Below, in pieces: positions 1-8,544 of a DNA stretch of 43,719 nt. Every line of letters starts with the position of its first letter. Position 1 is the stretch's first letter. The DNA comes from an uncultured Planctomycetales bacterium. GTDB taxonomy: Bacteria > Planctomycetota > Planctomycetia > Pirellulales > Thermoguttaceae. The stretch covers positions 1-43,719 of the forward strand of contig CAMNJU010000004.1 of assembly GCA_946541595.1 (NCBI GenBank), in the 5' to 3' direction. Under the pieces are notes generated by a model. The model was not told the origin of the DNA, made no database searches, and saw nothing but the letters and a program-made list of their open reading frames with translations. Position numbers and translations under genes: made by a program.

Positions 1-1083
1 GCGCCGCAGGCTCAGGCTCCGACGTTCGACGAATCGCTGCGCGACGTCCCGGAAGGGAAAGATCTTGGCTTCTATAAGGAACGCATGCAGCAGATTCAAA
101 CTGGCGTCCGCGCGTTTGCCCAGTCGAATCCCTCCGAAGAAGACTTAGCGCGCGTTAAGGAAAAAATTGTCGACGCGTTCCTCGTTATCTTCCCAGCGCT
201 GATTGCGGACGAAGAACTCGATGAAGAGCGTCGGGGCGGCATGGTCGTTCATTATGCGGCGTTCCTTAGCCACAAGGGCGAGCTCGACAAACTTCAGGCG
301 TGCATCGACTCCGAAACGGCGAAAGAAGAACCGGACGCGCGTCTCGTCGCAAATCTGAAATCTTTTTTGGTTATCCCGAAGATTCGTCAGGCGGGCCAAG
401 CAAAAGACTCGGCGGGGCTTCAAGCGGCGGTCGACGAGTATATAGACATAGTCATGACGGCCGACTCGACCGTCGGCAGCGCCAAGGCGGTTGTCGACGC
501 CGTTAAGGAGTACGACGCGGAACTCGCCAAGTCTGCTCTGACGAAGATGATTGCCGCGTTCAAGACGTCCGACGGCGGTCTTCGCAAACGGTTTGCCGAA
601 GTTCTCGAAGAAGAGCAGCGGTTCAATAACCTCGTCGGAAACGAAATGCTCGTCGAGGGGCTTTTCTTAGACGGTTCCGAGATCAAGTGGGACGAATACC
701 GCGGCAAGGTCGTTCTCGTCGACTTCTTCGCGACGTGGTGTGGGCCCTGCATGCAGGAGATCCCGAACGTTAAGTCGCTCTACGATAAATATCACGACGC
801 CGGATTCGAGGTTCTCAGCTACAGCGTCGATACCGATCTCGACGCGCTCAAGAAGTTCGAGGAAGAGGCTCAGATTCCGTGGAAGACTGCGTCGAGCGAG
901 CTTTCCGCCCAGAAGAAGAACGACAAAGGCGAACCGGTCTATAAGGATCTGAGCGCCTACTACGGAATCAGTACGATTCCGCGCATGATCCTCGTCGGGA
1001 AAGACGGCAAAGTCATTGCCACGGACGCGCGCGGTCCGCGTCTCGCCGAACTTCTCCAGCGGCAGTTCCCGAACGTTAAGTGA
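1..1083 (+). CDS. TlpA-like thioredoxin-fold protein (5' partial)
   Basis: Thiol-disulfide oxidoreductase of the TlpA/ResA type, probably acting outside the cytoplasm on cysteines of exported proteins. The reading frame is open to the left edge, and the codons before the ATG at 85 continue the frame with a Pro/Gln/Ala stretch, so the gene starts upstream and a signal peptide would lie outside the window. Counting from the ATG at 85, residues 1-190 are mostly helical with no named domain. The thioredoxin fold follows, with the active site WCGPC encoded at 736-750 and a later TIP cis-proline segment. Planctomycetes often carry such proteins with a long helical N-terminal region (family knowledge). 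A strong hairpin terminator follows. Fold call is confident; the substrate is unknown. Confidence 0.85.
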   Translation, partial: APQAQAPTFDESLRDVPEGKDLGFYKERMQQIQTGVRAFAQSNPSEEDLARVKEKIVDAFLVIFPALIADEELDEERRGGMVVHYAAFLSHKGELDKLQACIDSETAKEEPDARLVANLKSFLVIPKIRQAGQAKDSAGLQAAVDEYIDIVMTADSTVGSAKAVVDAVKEYDAELAKSALTKMIAAFKTSDGGLRKRFAEVLEEEQRFNNLVGNEMLVEGLFLDGSEIKWDEYRGKVVLVDFFATWCGPCMQEIPNVKSLYDKYHDAGFEVLSYSVDTDLDALKKFEEEAQIPWKTASSELSAQKKNDKGEPVYKDLSAYYGISTIPRMILVGKDGKVIATDARGPRLAELLQRQFPNVK

Positions 1084-1118
1084 TTTAACGCGCTTCGATT
1101 AAGATTTGTTAACATATC

Positions 1119-1172
1119 CCGCCGAATCGGCTTGCGGCGCTGAGCGCCGGCTCCGGTTCGGCGGTTTTTTAT
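1119..1172 (+). terminator. rho-independent terminator after the thioredoxin gene
   Basis: Twelve-base arms 1119-1130 and 1153-1164 pair with one G-T wobble and are followed directly by six T (1165-1170). It lies 35 bases after the stop codon. Confidence 0.8.
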
Positions 1173-1279
1173 TTTGGCGCGTTTGCGCGCGGCCCGAGTC
1201 TTGCCGAGTCTTTTGAGCGGCGGTTTTCCGTCGTTAAGCGCTTTAACTTGACAAGGTTAAGCTCCGTTAAAGAGCGTTT

Positions 1280-1326
1280 CCGCCGAATCGGCGCCGCGGC
1301 GCGAAACGCCGCGCGCGGTTCGGCGG
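1280..1326. repeat. second copy of the CCGCCGAATCG palindrome
   Basis: The outer arms 1280-1290 and 1316-1326 nearly repeat those of the terminator at 1119-1164. A separate inner GC stem (CGCGGCG/CGCCGCG around a CGAAA loop) extends the helix. Only a weak T-rich tail follows, so it may be a duplicated terminator or a REP-like palindrome. Confidence 0.5.
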
Positions 1327-1358
1327 TTCTTGTATTCCGGCGGCGTCGGGCCGGGCGC

Positions 1359-1402
1359 AAAAAAAGACGCCGAAATCGCACGGGCGGTTTCGGCGTCTTT
1401 TC
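1359..1402 (-). terminator. terminator of the pseudopilin gene
   Basis: The arms AGACGCCGAAA and TTTCGGCGTCT flank a 12-base loop. A-rich sequence on the left and T-rich sequence on the right make it usable in both directions. It lies 44 bases beyond the stop of the minus-strand gene. Confidence 0.75.
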
Positions 1403-1445
1403 GTTTACTGAAGTTCGGGCGAAAACTTCCGCTTTCGCGTCGGCG

Positions 1446-3377
1446 TCAGATGGTCGAGAGGTCGACGTTGAACGTATTGTTGCGGATCGTCTTGCTGCGC
1501 GGATCGAAGACGCGGATCTCGATCTGCAGGCTCTTAATCCGCGTATTGTACGGCGGCGGATAATCCTGCAGCTGCGCCGCGCTGATTTCGCCGTCGCTGT
1601 TGACGTCGGCGAGCGCGCCGCTCGCGTTCGTTTCTTTGCGGTTGTCGTCAAAGACGAACAGGTCGCGCTGATACTGTTCCGACCACGTGTCGTAGACGCA
1701 CGGGAGCCACGGATTCTTATCGAACGTGGCGATTGGGTGATCAGGATCAGGATCGTCGTCCGCGGTCTCGAGGACTGTGCCCAAATTCGGATTCCCGTAG
1801 TATCCGAAGGAGCTCAGCTCGTTGGAGTTGTAGATATTAGGCGAAGTGGAGTTGTCGGGAAAATGAAGCTGTCCGTCGTTCTGGACTCCCGAACCGAGGT
1901 CGATATAGGCGTTCCATGTCGGATCCCAGACTTTGACGTTAAAGCTCACGACGTTCGTGAGGACGACGTCCTGATTGAACGCCTTGTCGGGATTATTGGA
2001 GTTCTGCGCGAAGTCGGTCGCCGTCGAAACGAGATCGCCCGTCTCGTAGTTGACCTCCTCCCAGACGTTCGGCGCCTTCCAGAAGTCGATAAAGGGGCTT
2101 CCCGGTCTCGGGAGATCTTTGCCGCTGTACGTGCCGGCGGCAAGGTTCGGAAGCGGATCGTTAACGCGGAAGACGAGCCCCTGAGTGAGCCCCATCCAGT
2201 AGTTGACAATCGGATCGCCCGTTACGCTGTTGGACGCGCCGTAGATTGTGCGCGCGAATCCGCCGTACGTTCCGTTGTTGCGCGCGAGAATCGAGTCGCG
2301 CGCGAAATAATCCTGACCGTAAGGGGCGCCGGCGCGGAAGTTCGGCGCGGCGCTCTCCTGCAGGGTGGCCATGCGGAGCCAGTACCAGGCGTCGTTCAGG
2401 CCGTGGAACTGGGCCGGTTTAATCGGATTGAGCGCCGACGCGTCCGGATGGAGGTGCAGGCCGCAGGAATTCCAGTAGAAGTATCTGTTTTCGCGGTTCG
2501 TCAGGTCGCCGAGCGAGTTCGCGACAAGCCGTCCGTTGGAGCCAAGGTGAACGGAGACGTCGTAGAAGAAGTAGAACCCGTAGCCCATCGCGATATTGTC
2601 GTAGGCGACGTTGTCGAGGTCGGCGTCAGCGGGGTCGCTGCCGTCCGTCGGGTTAGTCGTGGCGGCACATTCAAGCGCTTTGAAGCTCTCTTGGAGCATG
2701 TCGTTCGACATAATGGGCAGAACGCGCCGGTAGAGCGTCGTGCCGCGGACGAACCAGACGATTTCCGCGTACTGAGACTCGAACGTCGACTTTTCCGCGT
2801 CGACAATGTACGTTACGGTATTCCCGCTTCCGTCGACCTGCGTGTCGTAGATCGGCTTAATGTAACGGCCGCGGAACGGCTGCCCGTCGGGAGCCTTGGC
2901 GGTGAAGGAGAGAATGTCGTCGAGGTCGCCGACCGTATTGTCGGCGTTGTAGTCGGTGGGATCAGACGCGGACGCGTTGTTGTAGTTCGCCTCGTAACGT
3001 TCGGTATCGAGCGCGATATCGGCCGTGGAGAACGGCATGCCGCTGTTGCCGGCGACGACGCGGTCAAACGGCCCGCCCATTCCTTCGACGTAGCAGAGGT
3101 ACCCTTCGTTCATGCGCGAATTTCTGGGCGGCGCGGGCGTAACGGAGAGCGCTTCCAGGTCGGCGGTGAGACGGTTCTTGGCGTTTCGCAGGGAGTTGTT
3201 CATCTCCATCGTGCTCATCGTCTCGTTCATGGCGCCCCCGACGCGGCTGAAGATCTTCGCGACGGAGTACATGAGCATGAGCGCGAGCGTAACGGACGTC
3301 ATAATCTCGAGCAGGGTATACCCGAGGCGTCGCCGCGCCGCGGCGTTCCGGCGGCGGTTGCCTGTGCTGTGGTTCAT
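1446..3377 (-). CDS. type IV pilin-like / type II secretion pseudopilin-like protein
   Basis: A very large pseudopilin-like protein of 643 residues, probably membrane-inserted and processed by a prepilin peptidase. After a basic leader (residues 1-18), Gly19 is followed by YTLLE, with Glu at mature position +5, then a hydrophobic helix of about 20 residues: the classical N-methylation motif. A longer frame begins at 3431, but the ATG at 3377 is preceded by AAGGAG at a 10-base spacing, so I chose it. The rest is a long polar ectodomain. Near the C-terminus is an acidic DVNSDGEI loop resembling an EF-hand or dockerin calcium loop, and an earlier DYNADNTVGD segment is similar. Planctomycetes have many such large proteins. 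No pilus assembly genes are nearby, so the role in pili or secretion is open. Confidence 0.8.
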   Translation of the reverse strand: MNHSTGNRRRNAAARRRLGYTLLEIMTSVTLALMLMYSVAKIFSRVGGAMNETMSTMEMNNSLRNAKNRLTADLEALSVTPAPPRNSRMNEGYLCYVEGMGGPFDRVVAGNSGMPFSTADIALDTERYEANYNNASASDPTDYNADNTVGDLDDILSFTAKAPDGQPFRGRYIKPIYDTQVDGSGNTVTYIVDAEKSTFESQYAEIVWFVRGTTLYRRVLPIMSNDMLQESFKALECAATTNPTDGSDPADADLDNVAYDNIAMGYGFYFFYDVSVHLGSNGRLVANSLGDLTNRENRYFYWNSCGLHLHPDASALNPIKPAQFHGLNDAWYWLRMATLQESAAPNFRAGAPYGQDYFARDSILARNNGTYGGFARTIYGASNSVTGDPIVNYWMGLTQGLVFRVNDPLPNLAAGTYSGKDLPRPGSPFIDFWKAPNVWEEVNYETGDLVSTATDFAQNSNNPDKAFNQDVVLTNVVSFNVKVWDPTWNAYIDLGSGVQNDGQLHFPDNSTSPNIYNSNELSSFGYYGNPNLGTVLETADDDPDPDHPIATFDKNPWLPCVYDTWSEQYQRDLFVFDDNRKETNASGALADVNSDGEISAAQLQDYPPPYNTRIKSLQIEIRVFDPRSKTIRNNTFNVDLSTI

Positions 3378-3895
3378 GGTGTTCTGGCTCCTTCTCCGAA
3401 TCTCCGCGTTCGGCTCCCGGTATGACGCCAAGTCGCGGAAATTTCGGGATAAAAACGATTCGACGTTTTGCCCAGCGCGCCCGTCGGCGCCGTCGAATAG
3501 TTAAAAAAGGCTCGCTTCTTTGACGCTCGAGAGGCGCGTTTCGTTCCAAAGTCGGCCGACTGACGAAACGCGGACCAAGCGTCAAAAAATCGTTTTCCAC
3601 TCTTATTCTAACATTATTAGCCCTTCGCGTCTACCTTCTTTTGACTCCCGGCCCGAAATTTTTCGCCTTTTCTCGCCCCTCGGGGGGTTTCGTCCGCGCC
3701 CGCGTTCACGGCCCGGTTCCGCGAAAAGAGACGCGTGTTTTTACGGTTTTTTGTTGACGCCGGTCCCTCCGCCTGCTATCCTGAAGGGACGCGCGGTCTG
3801 ACCGCCGCGGTTCTTTTTTATGCATTTTATGTATTTTGCGTATTTTAACGCCTGTTTTGGCGAAAAATCGCATTTTACTTTACGAAAGGGCAACT
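3378..3895. other. divergent intergenic region
   Basis: This 518-base gap separates the minus-strand pseudopilin from the plus-strand glycosidase. Apart from the RBS of the former and the promoter at 3754-3782 for the latter, I see no gene. Short open frames here lack RBS and recognisable protein content. Confidence 0.6.
3754..3782 (+). promoter_or_regulatory. sigma-70-type promoter for the GH36 gene
   Basis: TTGACG at 3754-3759, a 17-base spacer, then TATCCT at 3777-3782. The predicted leader to the ATG at 3896 is about 105 bases. Confidence 0.5.
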
Positions 3896-5881
3896 ATGAA
3901 ACGATTCTCGATCTTCTCGGCGGCGCTTCTCGCCGTCGCGGCGTTCGTCTCGGCGTCGTTCGCGTTCGAGCCGGGCGTCTCGCTTAACTATGAGGGGAAA
4001 TACCTCGGAACCGACGCGCTGACCGTCGAGCAGACGGACGCCGGGAACGGCGCCGTCGATTGGACGTTCGTTACCCCGGACAAAAAAGTCGCGATTTGCG
4101 TCTCCGCGCAGGCGGAGGAGGGCTATCCGGCGACGCGCATGACCGCGCGCATACGCAATCTCTCCGATTCCGAAGAGACCGGCCTTGTCTCCGAGCTGCG
4201 GATCTTCGCCAAGAAGTTCGAGCTTCCGAATAAAGACGCCGACGTAACGGTCAACGCGCTTGTCGGCACGTCGTGCAATCCGCACGACTTCGAGCCGAAC
4301 GAAACGGTTCTTCACCCCTACGACGAGAAGATTTTCGAGGCGCCGTCCGGGCGCTGCGCGAACGAGTGGGCTCCCTATCTTGAAGCGAGCGTCGGCGAAC
4401 GCGACGGCTGGCTCTTCTGTATCGGCTGGACCGGCTGCTGGCGCGCGCGGTTCGTCAATAACGGGGATTCGCTCGGCGTGCAGCTCGGCATGCTGCGAAC
4501 CGGATTCAAGCTCCGGCCTGGCGAATCGCTCCTTCAGCCGACCGTTCTCTTCTTCGAGCGCTCCAATATGACGCGCGCGGAATTCAAGACGCTCGTTCAT
4601 CGCTATATGGTCGAGAAGAATTCGCCGCGCGACGCCGACGGCGCGCTCTGGAAACCGATTGTCGCGCTGACCGCGGGCGGGGGCAATAAAACGCCGCAGA
4701 TGATGCTCGACGTTCTCAACTACGGGCTCAAGAACGACCTTCCGTTCGACGTCTTCTGGGTCGACGCGGGCTGGTACGGTCCTCCGCATGAGGACGAGCA
4801 TTATTCGAACTGCGGGCCGAACTGGTACCGCTACGTCGGCGACTGGATTGTCAATACGACGACGCACCCGACGGGCGACCTGCTCCCGATCGCGAACGCG
4901 GTTCACGCGGCCGACAAGCGGTTTTTGCTCTGGTTTGAGCCCGAACGCGTTCATCCGGAAACGGAACTCGCCAAAAAGGCGCCTTTCGATAAGCAGCACG
5001 GCATGTGCTGGTACGGGAATCCCGAATCGCTCGACTACATGGAGAAGACGATCTTCGGGATTATCGAGAAGCATCACATCGACGTCTACCGCCAGGATTT
5101 CAATATGCATCCGACCGCCTCGTGGGCCGCGATCGAAGAGGACGAAGGGCCGGACCGCGTCGGCGTCGCCGAAGCTAAGCATATCGAAGGACTTTATAAA
5201 TTCCTCGACGATATGCGCGCGAAGTTCCCTTGGATTATGCAGGAGAACTGCGCCGGCGGCGGAACGCGCGTCGATATCGAGATGGTCAAACGCGCCCATT
5301 CCTACTGCCGAAGCGATTATTTCATCGGTCCGAAAGAAGGGGACACGGCGTTCAATCTCGGGCAGAACATGACGCTCAATCTTTCGCCGTATCTCCCGTT
5401 CCAAGGGGGCGAAACGAACTGCGTTCCGAATTTCGACGACTACGGTTTTATGAGCGTCGCGTCGTCCGGGACCGTCTTTACGCCGACCGACCTCGACGGC
5501 GGGATCGTCAAGCGGGAATTTTCCGCCGAGGAGACCGCGTGGTTCAAGAAAATGCTCGGTTGGGCGCGGCGGCTCCAGCCGTACTACATGGGCGATTTCT
5601 ATCAGCTTACGCCCGAAACCGGCGCGACAGACGACTGCTGGTGCGCATGGTCCTGCAATCTCCCGGAGACGAACGAAGGCTTTGTGATCGCGTTCCGGCG
5701 CGCTAAGGCGGAGGAGGCGTCGAAGACGTTCGCGCTCCCGGCGATCGATCCGAACGCGAAGTATTCCGTAGAATACTACGACGGAACGAAAGTTGAGACG
5801 GACGGCAAAACGCTCAAAGAACTTGCCGTAACCCTCGACGCGCCGCGGTCGTTCACGATCCTGATTTATAAGAAGCTCTGA
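3896..5881 (+). CDS. secreted GH36 alpha-galactosidase (melibiase)
   Basis: Hydrolyses terminal alpha-galactosides such as raffinose-type sugars or galactomannan side chains, probably outside the cytoplasm. The 661-residue protein starts with a signal peptide (MKRFSIF, then an Ala/Val-rich core, with FA-FEPG near the cleavage site). The ATG at 3896 has GAAAGGG just upstream; an upstream in-frame start would bury the signal peptide. The melibiase barrel shows FWVDAGWYG, LLWFEPERV, the nucleophile motif YRQDFN (Asp401), the family signature ENCAGGGTRVD, and the acid/base candidate in YCRSDYF (Asp474). The C-terminal 90 residues look like the usual beta-sandwich. A second secreted glycosidase lies 2.6 kb downstream, so the two may serve the same polysaccharide diet (inference). 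Confidence 0.88.
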   Translation: MKRFSIFSAALLAVAAFVSASFAFEPGVSLNYEGKYLGTDALTVEQTDAGNGAVDWTFVTPDKKVAICVSAQAEEGYPATRMTARIRNLSDSEETGLVSELRIFAKKFELPNKDADVTVNALVGTSCNPHDFEPNETVLHPYDEKIFEAPSGRCANEWAPYLEASVGERDGWLFCIGWTGCWRARFVNNGDSLGVQLGMLRTGFKLRPGESLLQPTVLFFERSNMTRAEFKTLVHRYMVEKNSPRDADGALWKPIVALTAGGGNKTPQMMLDVLNYGLKNDLPFDVFWVDAGWYGPPHEDEHYSNCGPNWYRYVGDWIVNTTTHPTGDLLPIANAVHAADKRFLLWFEPERVHPETELAKKAPFDKQHGMCWYGNPESLDYMEKTIFGIIEKHHIDVYRQDFNMHPTASWAAIEEDEGPDRVGVAEAKHIEGLYKFLDDMRAKFPWIMQENCAGGGTRVDIEMVKRAHSYCRSDYFIGPKEGDTAFNLGQNMTLNLSPYLPFQGGETNCVPNFDDYGFMSVASSGTVFTPTDLDGGIVKREFSAEETAWFKKMLGWARRLQPYYMGDFYQLTPETGATDDCWCAWSCNLPETNEGFVIAFRRAKAEEASKTFALPAIDPNAKYSVEYYDGTKVETDGKTLKELAVTLDAPRSFTILIYKKL

Positions 5882-5951
5882 GTTGCGAAAGGCGCTGGAC
5901 GCCGCCGCGGACGTCTTGCGCGAGCGGCGGCTGACTGACGGAGAACTCCGA

Positions 5952-6482
5952 ATGAAAATCTATTTTAGCGCCGCGCAAATTGCCGACGCGGTTGCGCGGA
6001 TCGCGCGCGAGATCAACGCGTATTACGCCGAAGTCGGCCCGGAAGAGCGCGTTACGGTCGTCGCCTCGCTCAAAGGGGCGGCGATCTTCTTTGCCGATCT
6101 TGTCCGCAAACTCAATTTCCCGCTGGAGATCGATTTCGTTCGCGCGGCCAGTTACGGAAACGCGCGCGAGTCGAGCGGCGACGTGCGTTTAACCAAAGAC
6201 GTCGAGACGCCCCTGAAGGGTAAGCGCGTGTTAATCGTCGAGGATCTCGTCGATTCCGGGCGCACGCTCGCGGCGCTGCGCCGGCATTTTATCGCGCTGG
6301 GCGCTTCGGAAGTCAAGTCGGCCGTTCTCATTAAGAAGCTCGCGCCGCGCGTCGAAGACGCGCCCGTCGATTTCTACGCGCTGGAGGCCGAGAATCTGTA
6401 TCTGGTCGGATACGGGTTGGACGACGCCGAAAACGGACGCCAGCTGCCCGATATTTGGGTCGTCGAGGAGCCCGCGGAATAG
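5952..6482 (+). CDS. hpt: hypoxanthine-guanine phosphoribosyltransferase
   Basis: Cytoplasmic purine-salvage enzyme that joins hypoxanthine or guanine to PRPP to give IMP or GMP. At 176 residues it has normal family length. The PRPP-binding loop is VLIVEDLVDSGRTL in mid-protein, the N-terminal part has SLKGAAIFFADL, and the C-terminal GYGLDDAENGRQLPDIWV segment matches the family's conserved GYGLD...LP pattern. A TTG at 5883 would extend the frame, but the ATG at 5952 has GGAG eight bases upstream and fits the family length. It starts 70 bases after the alpha-galactosidase stop and may be co-transcribed with it, although the functions are unrelated. Confidence 0.92.
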   Translation: MKIYFSAAQIADAVARIAREINAYYAEVGPEERVTVVASLKGAAIFFADLVRKLNFPLEIDFVRAASYGNARESSGDVRLTKDVETPLKGKRVLIVEDLVDSGRTLAALRRHFIALGASEVKSAVLIKKLAPRVEDAPVDFYALEAENLYLVGYGLDDAENGRQLPDIWVVEEPAE

Positions 6483-6510
6483 CGACCAAGCCGCGCGTTA
6501 GGAGAATAAG

Positions 6511-8436
6511 ATGAAACGGTTAGCGCTCTTATTGTTTTTTCTCACGGCGGCAGCCTGCGTTCGGGCGGCGGAGCCGAACGTCTATTTCGCGTACCGGTCC
6601 TTCTGGCCGGAACATGAGACGATGAAACGGTTTGCCGCGGTCGGAGTTCACACCTTCTGCGTCTTTCCGTCGAATACGGAGAATTCGCTCGGCGAGCCTT
6701 ATTCGAAGTATCCGCGCATATGGCGCTATCCCGATACGTACGACTGGGATTCGCTCTATCGGCAGTTCGACGAAATTATCGCGTTCGATCCGGACGCGGA
6801 ATTTCTCTGCATGGTCGATCTCAATTCCCCGATTTGGCTTGCGCGCATGCTCGGTATGAACGGAGACGGATCGTTCGATTCCTTTATCGATCTGTCGAGC
6901 TGTCTTTCGAGCCCCGAATGGCGCAAGCAGACGGAGAAATATCTCGTCGATTTCCTCGCGCAAACGGAAGAGCGGTACGGAGATCGAATTAAGGCGTATA
7001 TTCTCGCGTGCGGCCAGACGGACGAATGGATGGATTACAGCGCCGAACGGACGAGCCGCGCGAAGACCGCCGCATACAAACGCTGGACCGAAGCGAACGG
7101 GCTCGAACCTCTGGCGTGGCCCGACTTCGCCGCGTTCGATTCCGCCGCCTTTGAAAACCGCGTGCGCGATCCTCAGAAAGAGAAGCCCGTCCTGCAGGCG
7201 ACTCAGTTTGAGCAGGAGCTCATCGCCGACTCGATTCTCTCTTTTGCGAAACTCGCCAAAGAGAAGACGGGCCGCGCGAAAGAGATCGGGGTCTTTTTCG
7301 GCTATATTCTCGAGCTGACTCACTGGCGCGCCAACGGGTGCGGGCATCTCGCGTACGAGAAGGTCGCCGCGTCGGACGACGTCGATTTCTTTATTTCGCC
7401 CGGAACGTACGCCGAACGTTTAATCGGGGGCGGGAGCGGGTCTATGGCGCCCAACGAGACGCTCCTGCTCGCGAATAAGCGCCGTCTTCACGAGACGGAC
7501 CACCGCACGACCGGCTATAACTGCGCGCTCAACGAGTTCGTCTCGATCGCGCCGATCAGCCGCTGGCAGAGCGAGGCGGAAGACGTCGCCGGCCTGCGCC
7601 GCGAGCTGTGCTTCGCGCTGACCGACCGCGCGTCGATCTGGTTCTTCGATATGTGGGGCGGCTCCTTTACGACGGACGCCGCGATCGAGAACGTCGCCGT
7701 CATGAAGCGCGTATGGGACGCCAACGTCGGCAGGCAGGGAAAGAGCGCCGCGGAAGTTCTGCTCGTCGCCGATCCGCAGACGGCCGCGCGCGTGAACGGC
7801 CGCGAGCCGAAGTCGGCGCTCGTCTATACCGCGATTCGCAACCGGCTCGACCATATCGGCGCGCCCTTTGCCGTATGCTCCTTTAACGACCTGCCGAAAA
7901 TGGACTTGTCGAACGTAAAGCTCGCGATTCTGCCCGGCTCGTTCTATCTCCCGCCGGAACGCGCCGCCATGCTGCGCGAGACGCTTCTAAACGGCGAAAG
8001 AACCGTCCTTTGGGTCGGGCCGGCCGGAATTGACGACGGGAACGCGCTCGATCTGGCCCGCGTGCGCGAGACGACTGGCGTCGAATACGGCGCCGACGCG
8101 CTCGAGCCCGTCGCGCGCGTCGGATTCTTTGGCGAAGGGGACGGCCGTTGGCGGTCCGCCGCGATCGCCGACCACGCGAAGGTCGACGCGCCCGCGATCC
8201 GCAAGATTGCGCGAGCGGCCGGCGTTACGGAATACGTCGCCGACGAATCGCCCGTCTACGCGACGGAACGCCTTGTCGCGGTCCACGTTAAGACGGGCGG
8301 CCCGCGAAAGATTACGCTCCCGAAACAGGCCAAACGCGTTACGGAAGCCTTTTCCGGAAAGGTCGTCGCGGAGAACGCGAAAGAGTTTGAATACGAATTC
8401 GCGGAACCGGAAACCGCGCTCTTTGTTCTGGAATGA
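6511..8436 (+). CDS. secreted GH42-like glycoside hydrolase
   Basis: Likely a beta-galactosidase-type retaining glycosidase of clan GH-A. The 641 residues begin with a signal peptide (MKRLALLLFF, VRA before AEPN). The barrel is followed by a domain around residues 410-510 (VLLVADPQTAAR, then LAILPGSFYLPP) that resembles the amidotransferase-like trimerisation domain of GH42. Two glutamates fit as catalytic pair: Glu172 in CGQTDEWMDY and Glu342 in CALNEFVS. They lie 170 residues apart, close to the spacing I recall for GH42 enzymes. The usual Asn before the acid/base Glu is replaced by Asp, so the assignment is a divergent GH42 and the substrate is uncertain. The ATG has TAGGAGAATAAG in front. 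It follows hpt by 28 bases. Confidence 0.72.
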   Translation: MKRLALLLFFLTAAACVRAAEPNVYFAYRSFWPEHETMKRFAAVGVHTFCVFPSNTENSLGEPYSKYPRIWRYPDTYDWDSLYRQFDEIIAFDPDAEFLCMVDLNSPIWLARMLGMNGDGSFDSFIDLSSCLSSPEWRKQTEKYLVDFLAQTEERYGDRIKAYILACGQTDEWMDYSAERTSRAKTAAYKRWTEANGLEPLAWPDFAAFDSAAFENRVRDPQKEKPVLQATQFEQELIADSILSFAKLAKEKTGRAKEIGVFFGYILELTHWRANGCGHLAYEKVAASDDVDFFISPGTYAERLIGGGSGSMAPNETLLLANKRRLHETDHRTTGYNCALNEFVSIAPISRWQSEAEDVAGLRRELCFALTDRASIWFFDMWGGSFTTDAAIENVAVMKRVWDANVGRQGKSAAEVLLVADPQTAARVNGREPKSALVYTAIRNRLDHIGAPFAVCSFNDLPKMDLSNVKLAILPGSFYLPPERAAMLRETLLNGERTVLWVGPAGIDDGNALDLARVRETTGVEYGADALEPVARVGFFGEGDGRWRSAAIADHAKVDAPAIRKIARAAGVTEYVADESPVYATERLVAVHVKTGGPRKITLPKQAKRVTEAFSGKVVAENAKEFEYEFAEPETALFVLE

Positions 8437-8472
8437 GCGCAGGTTCTTGCAAAGAGAGAATTTAAAACGTGA

Positions 8473-8509
8473 AAACGCGCGTCCTCCCCATACGGGAAGA
8501 CGCGCGTTT
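8473..8509 (-). terminator. hairpin between convergent glycosidase and lspA genes
   Basis: A perfect 11-base stem (AAACGCGCGTC at 8473-8483 with its complement at 8499-8509) encloses a 15-base loop. The stem ends in TTT on either strand, so it can stop both converging transcripts. Confidence 0.65.
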
Positions 8510-8544
8510 GACTTTGGATCGGCGCTTGAAAGTTAAGCGCGAAG

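Larger units (their letters stand above)
1084..1445. other. convergent intergenic region rich in hairpins
   Basis: There is no gene here. The region lies between the stop of the thioredoxin gene and the stop of the minus-strand pseudopilin gene. It holds two closely related hairpins (arms 1119-1130/1153-1164 and 1280-1290/1316-1326, both built on CCGCCGAATCG and CGGTTCGGCGG). A nested inverted repeat lies between them (1239-1247 with 1266-1276), and a bidirectional terminator sits at 1359-1402. Confidence 0.7.

Noticed and set aside
1248..3425. A 725-codon open frame on the plus strand opposite the pseudopilin
   Set aside because: Its product is Arg/Val-rich without any motif, while the minus-strand frame has a clear prepilin signal and SD. 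High GC leaves long antisense frames open.
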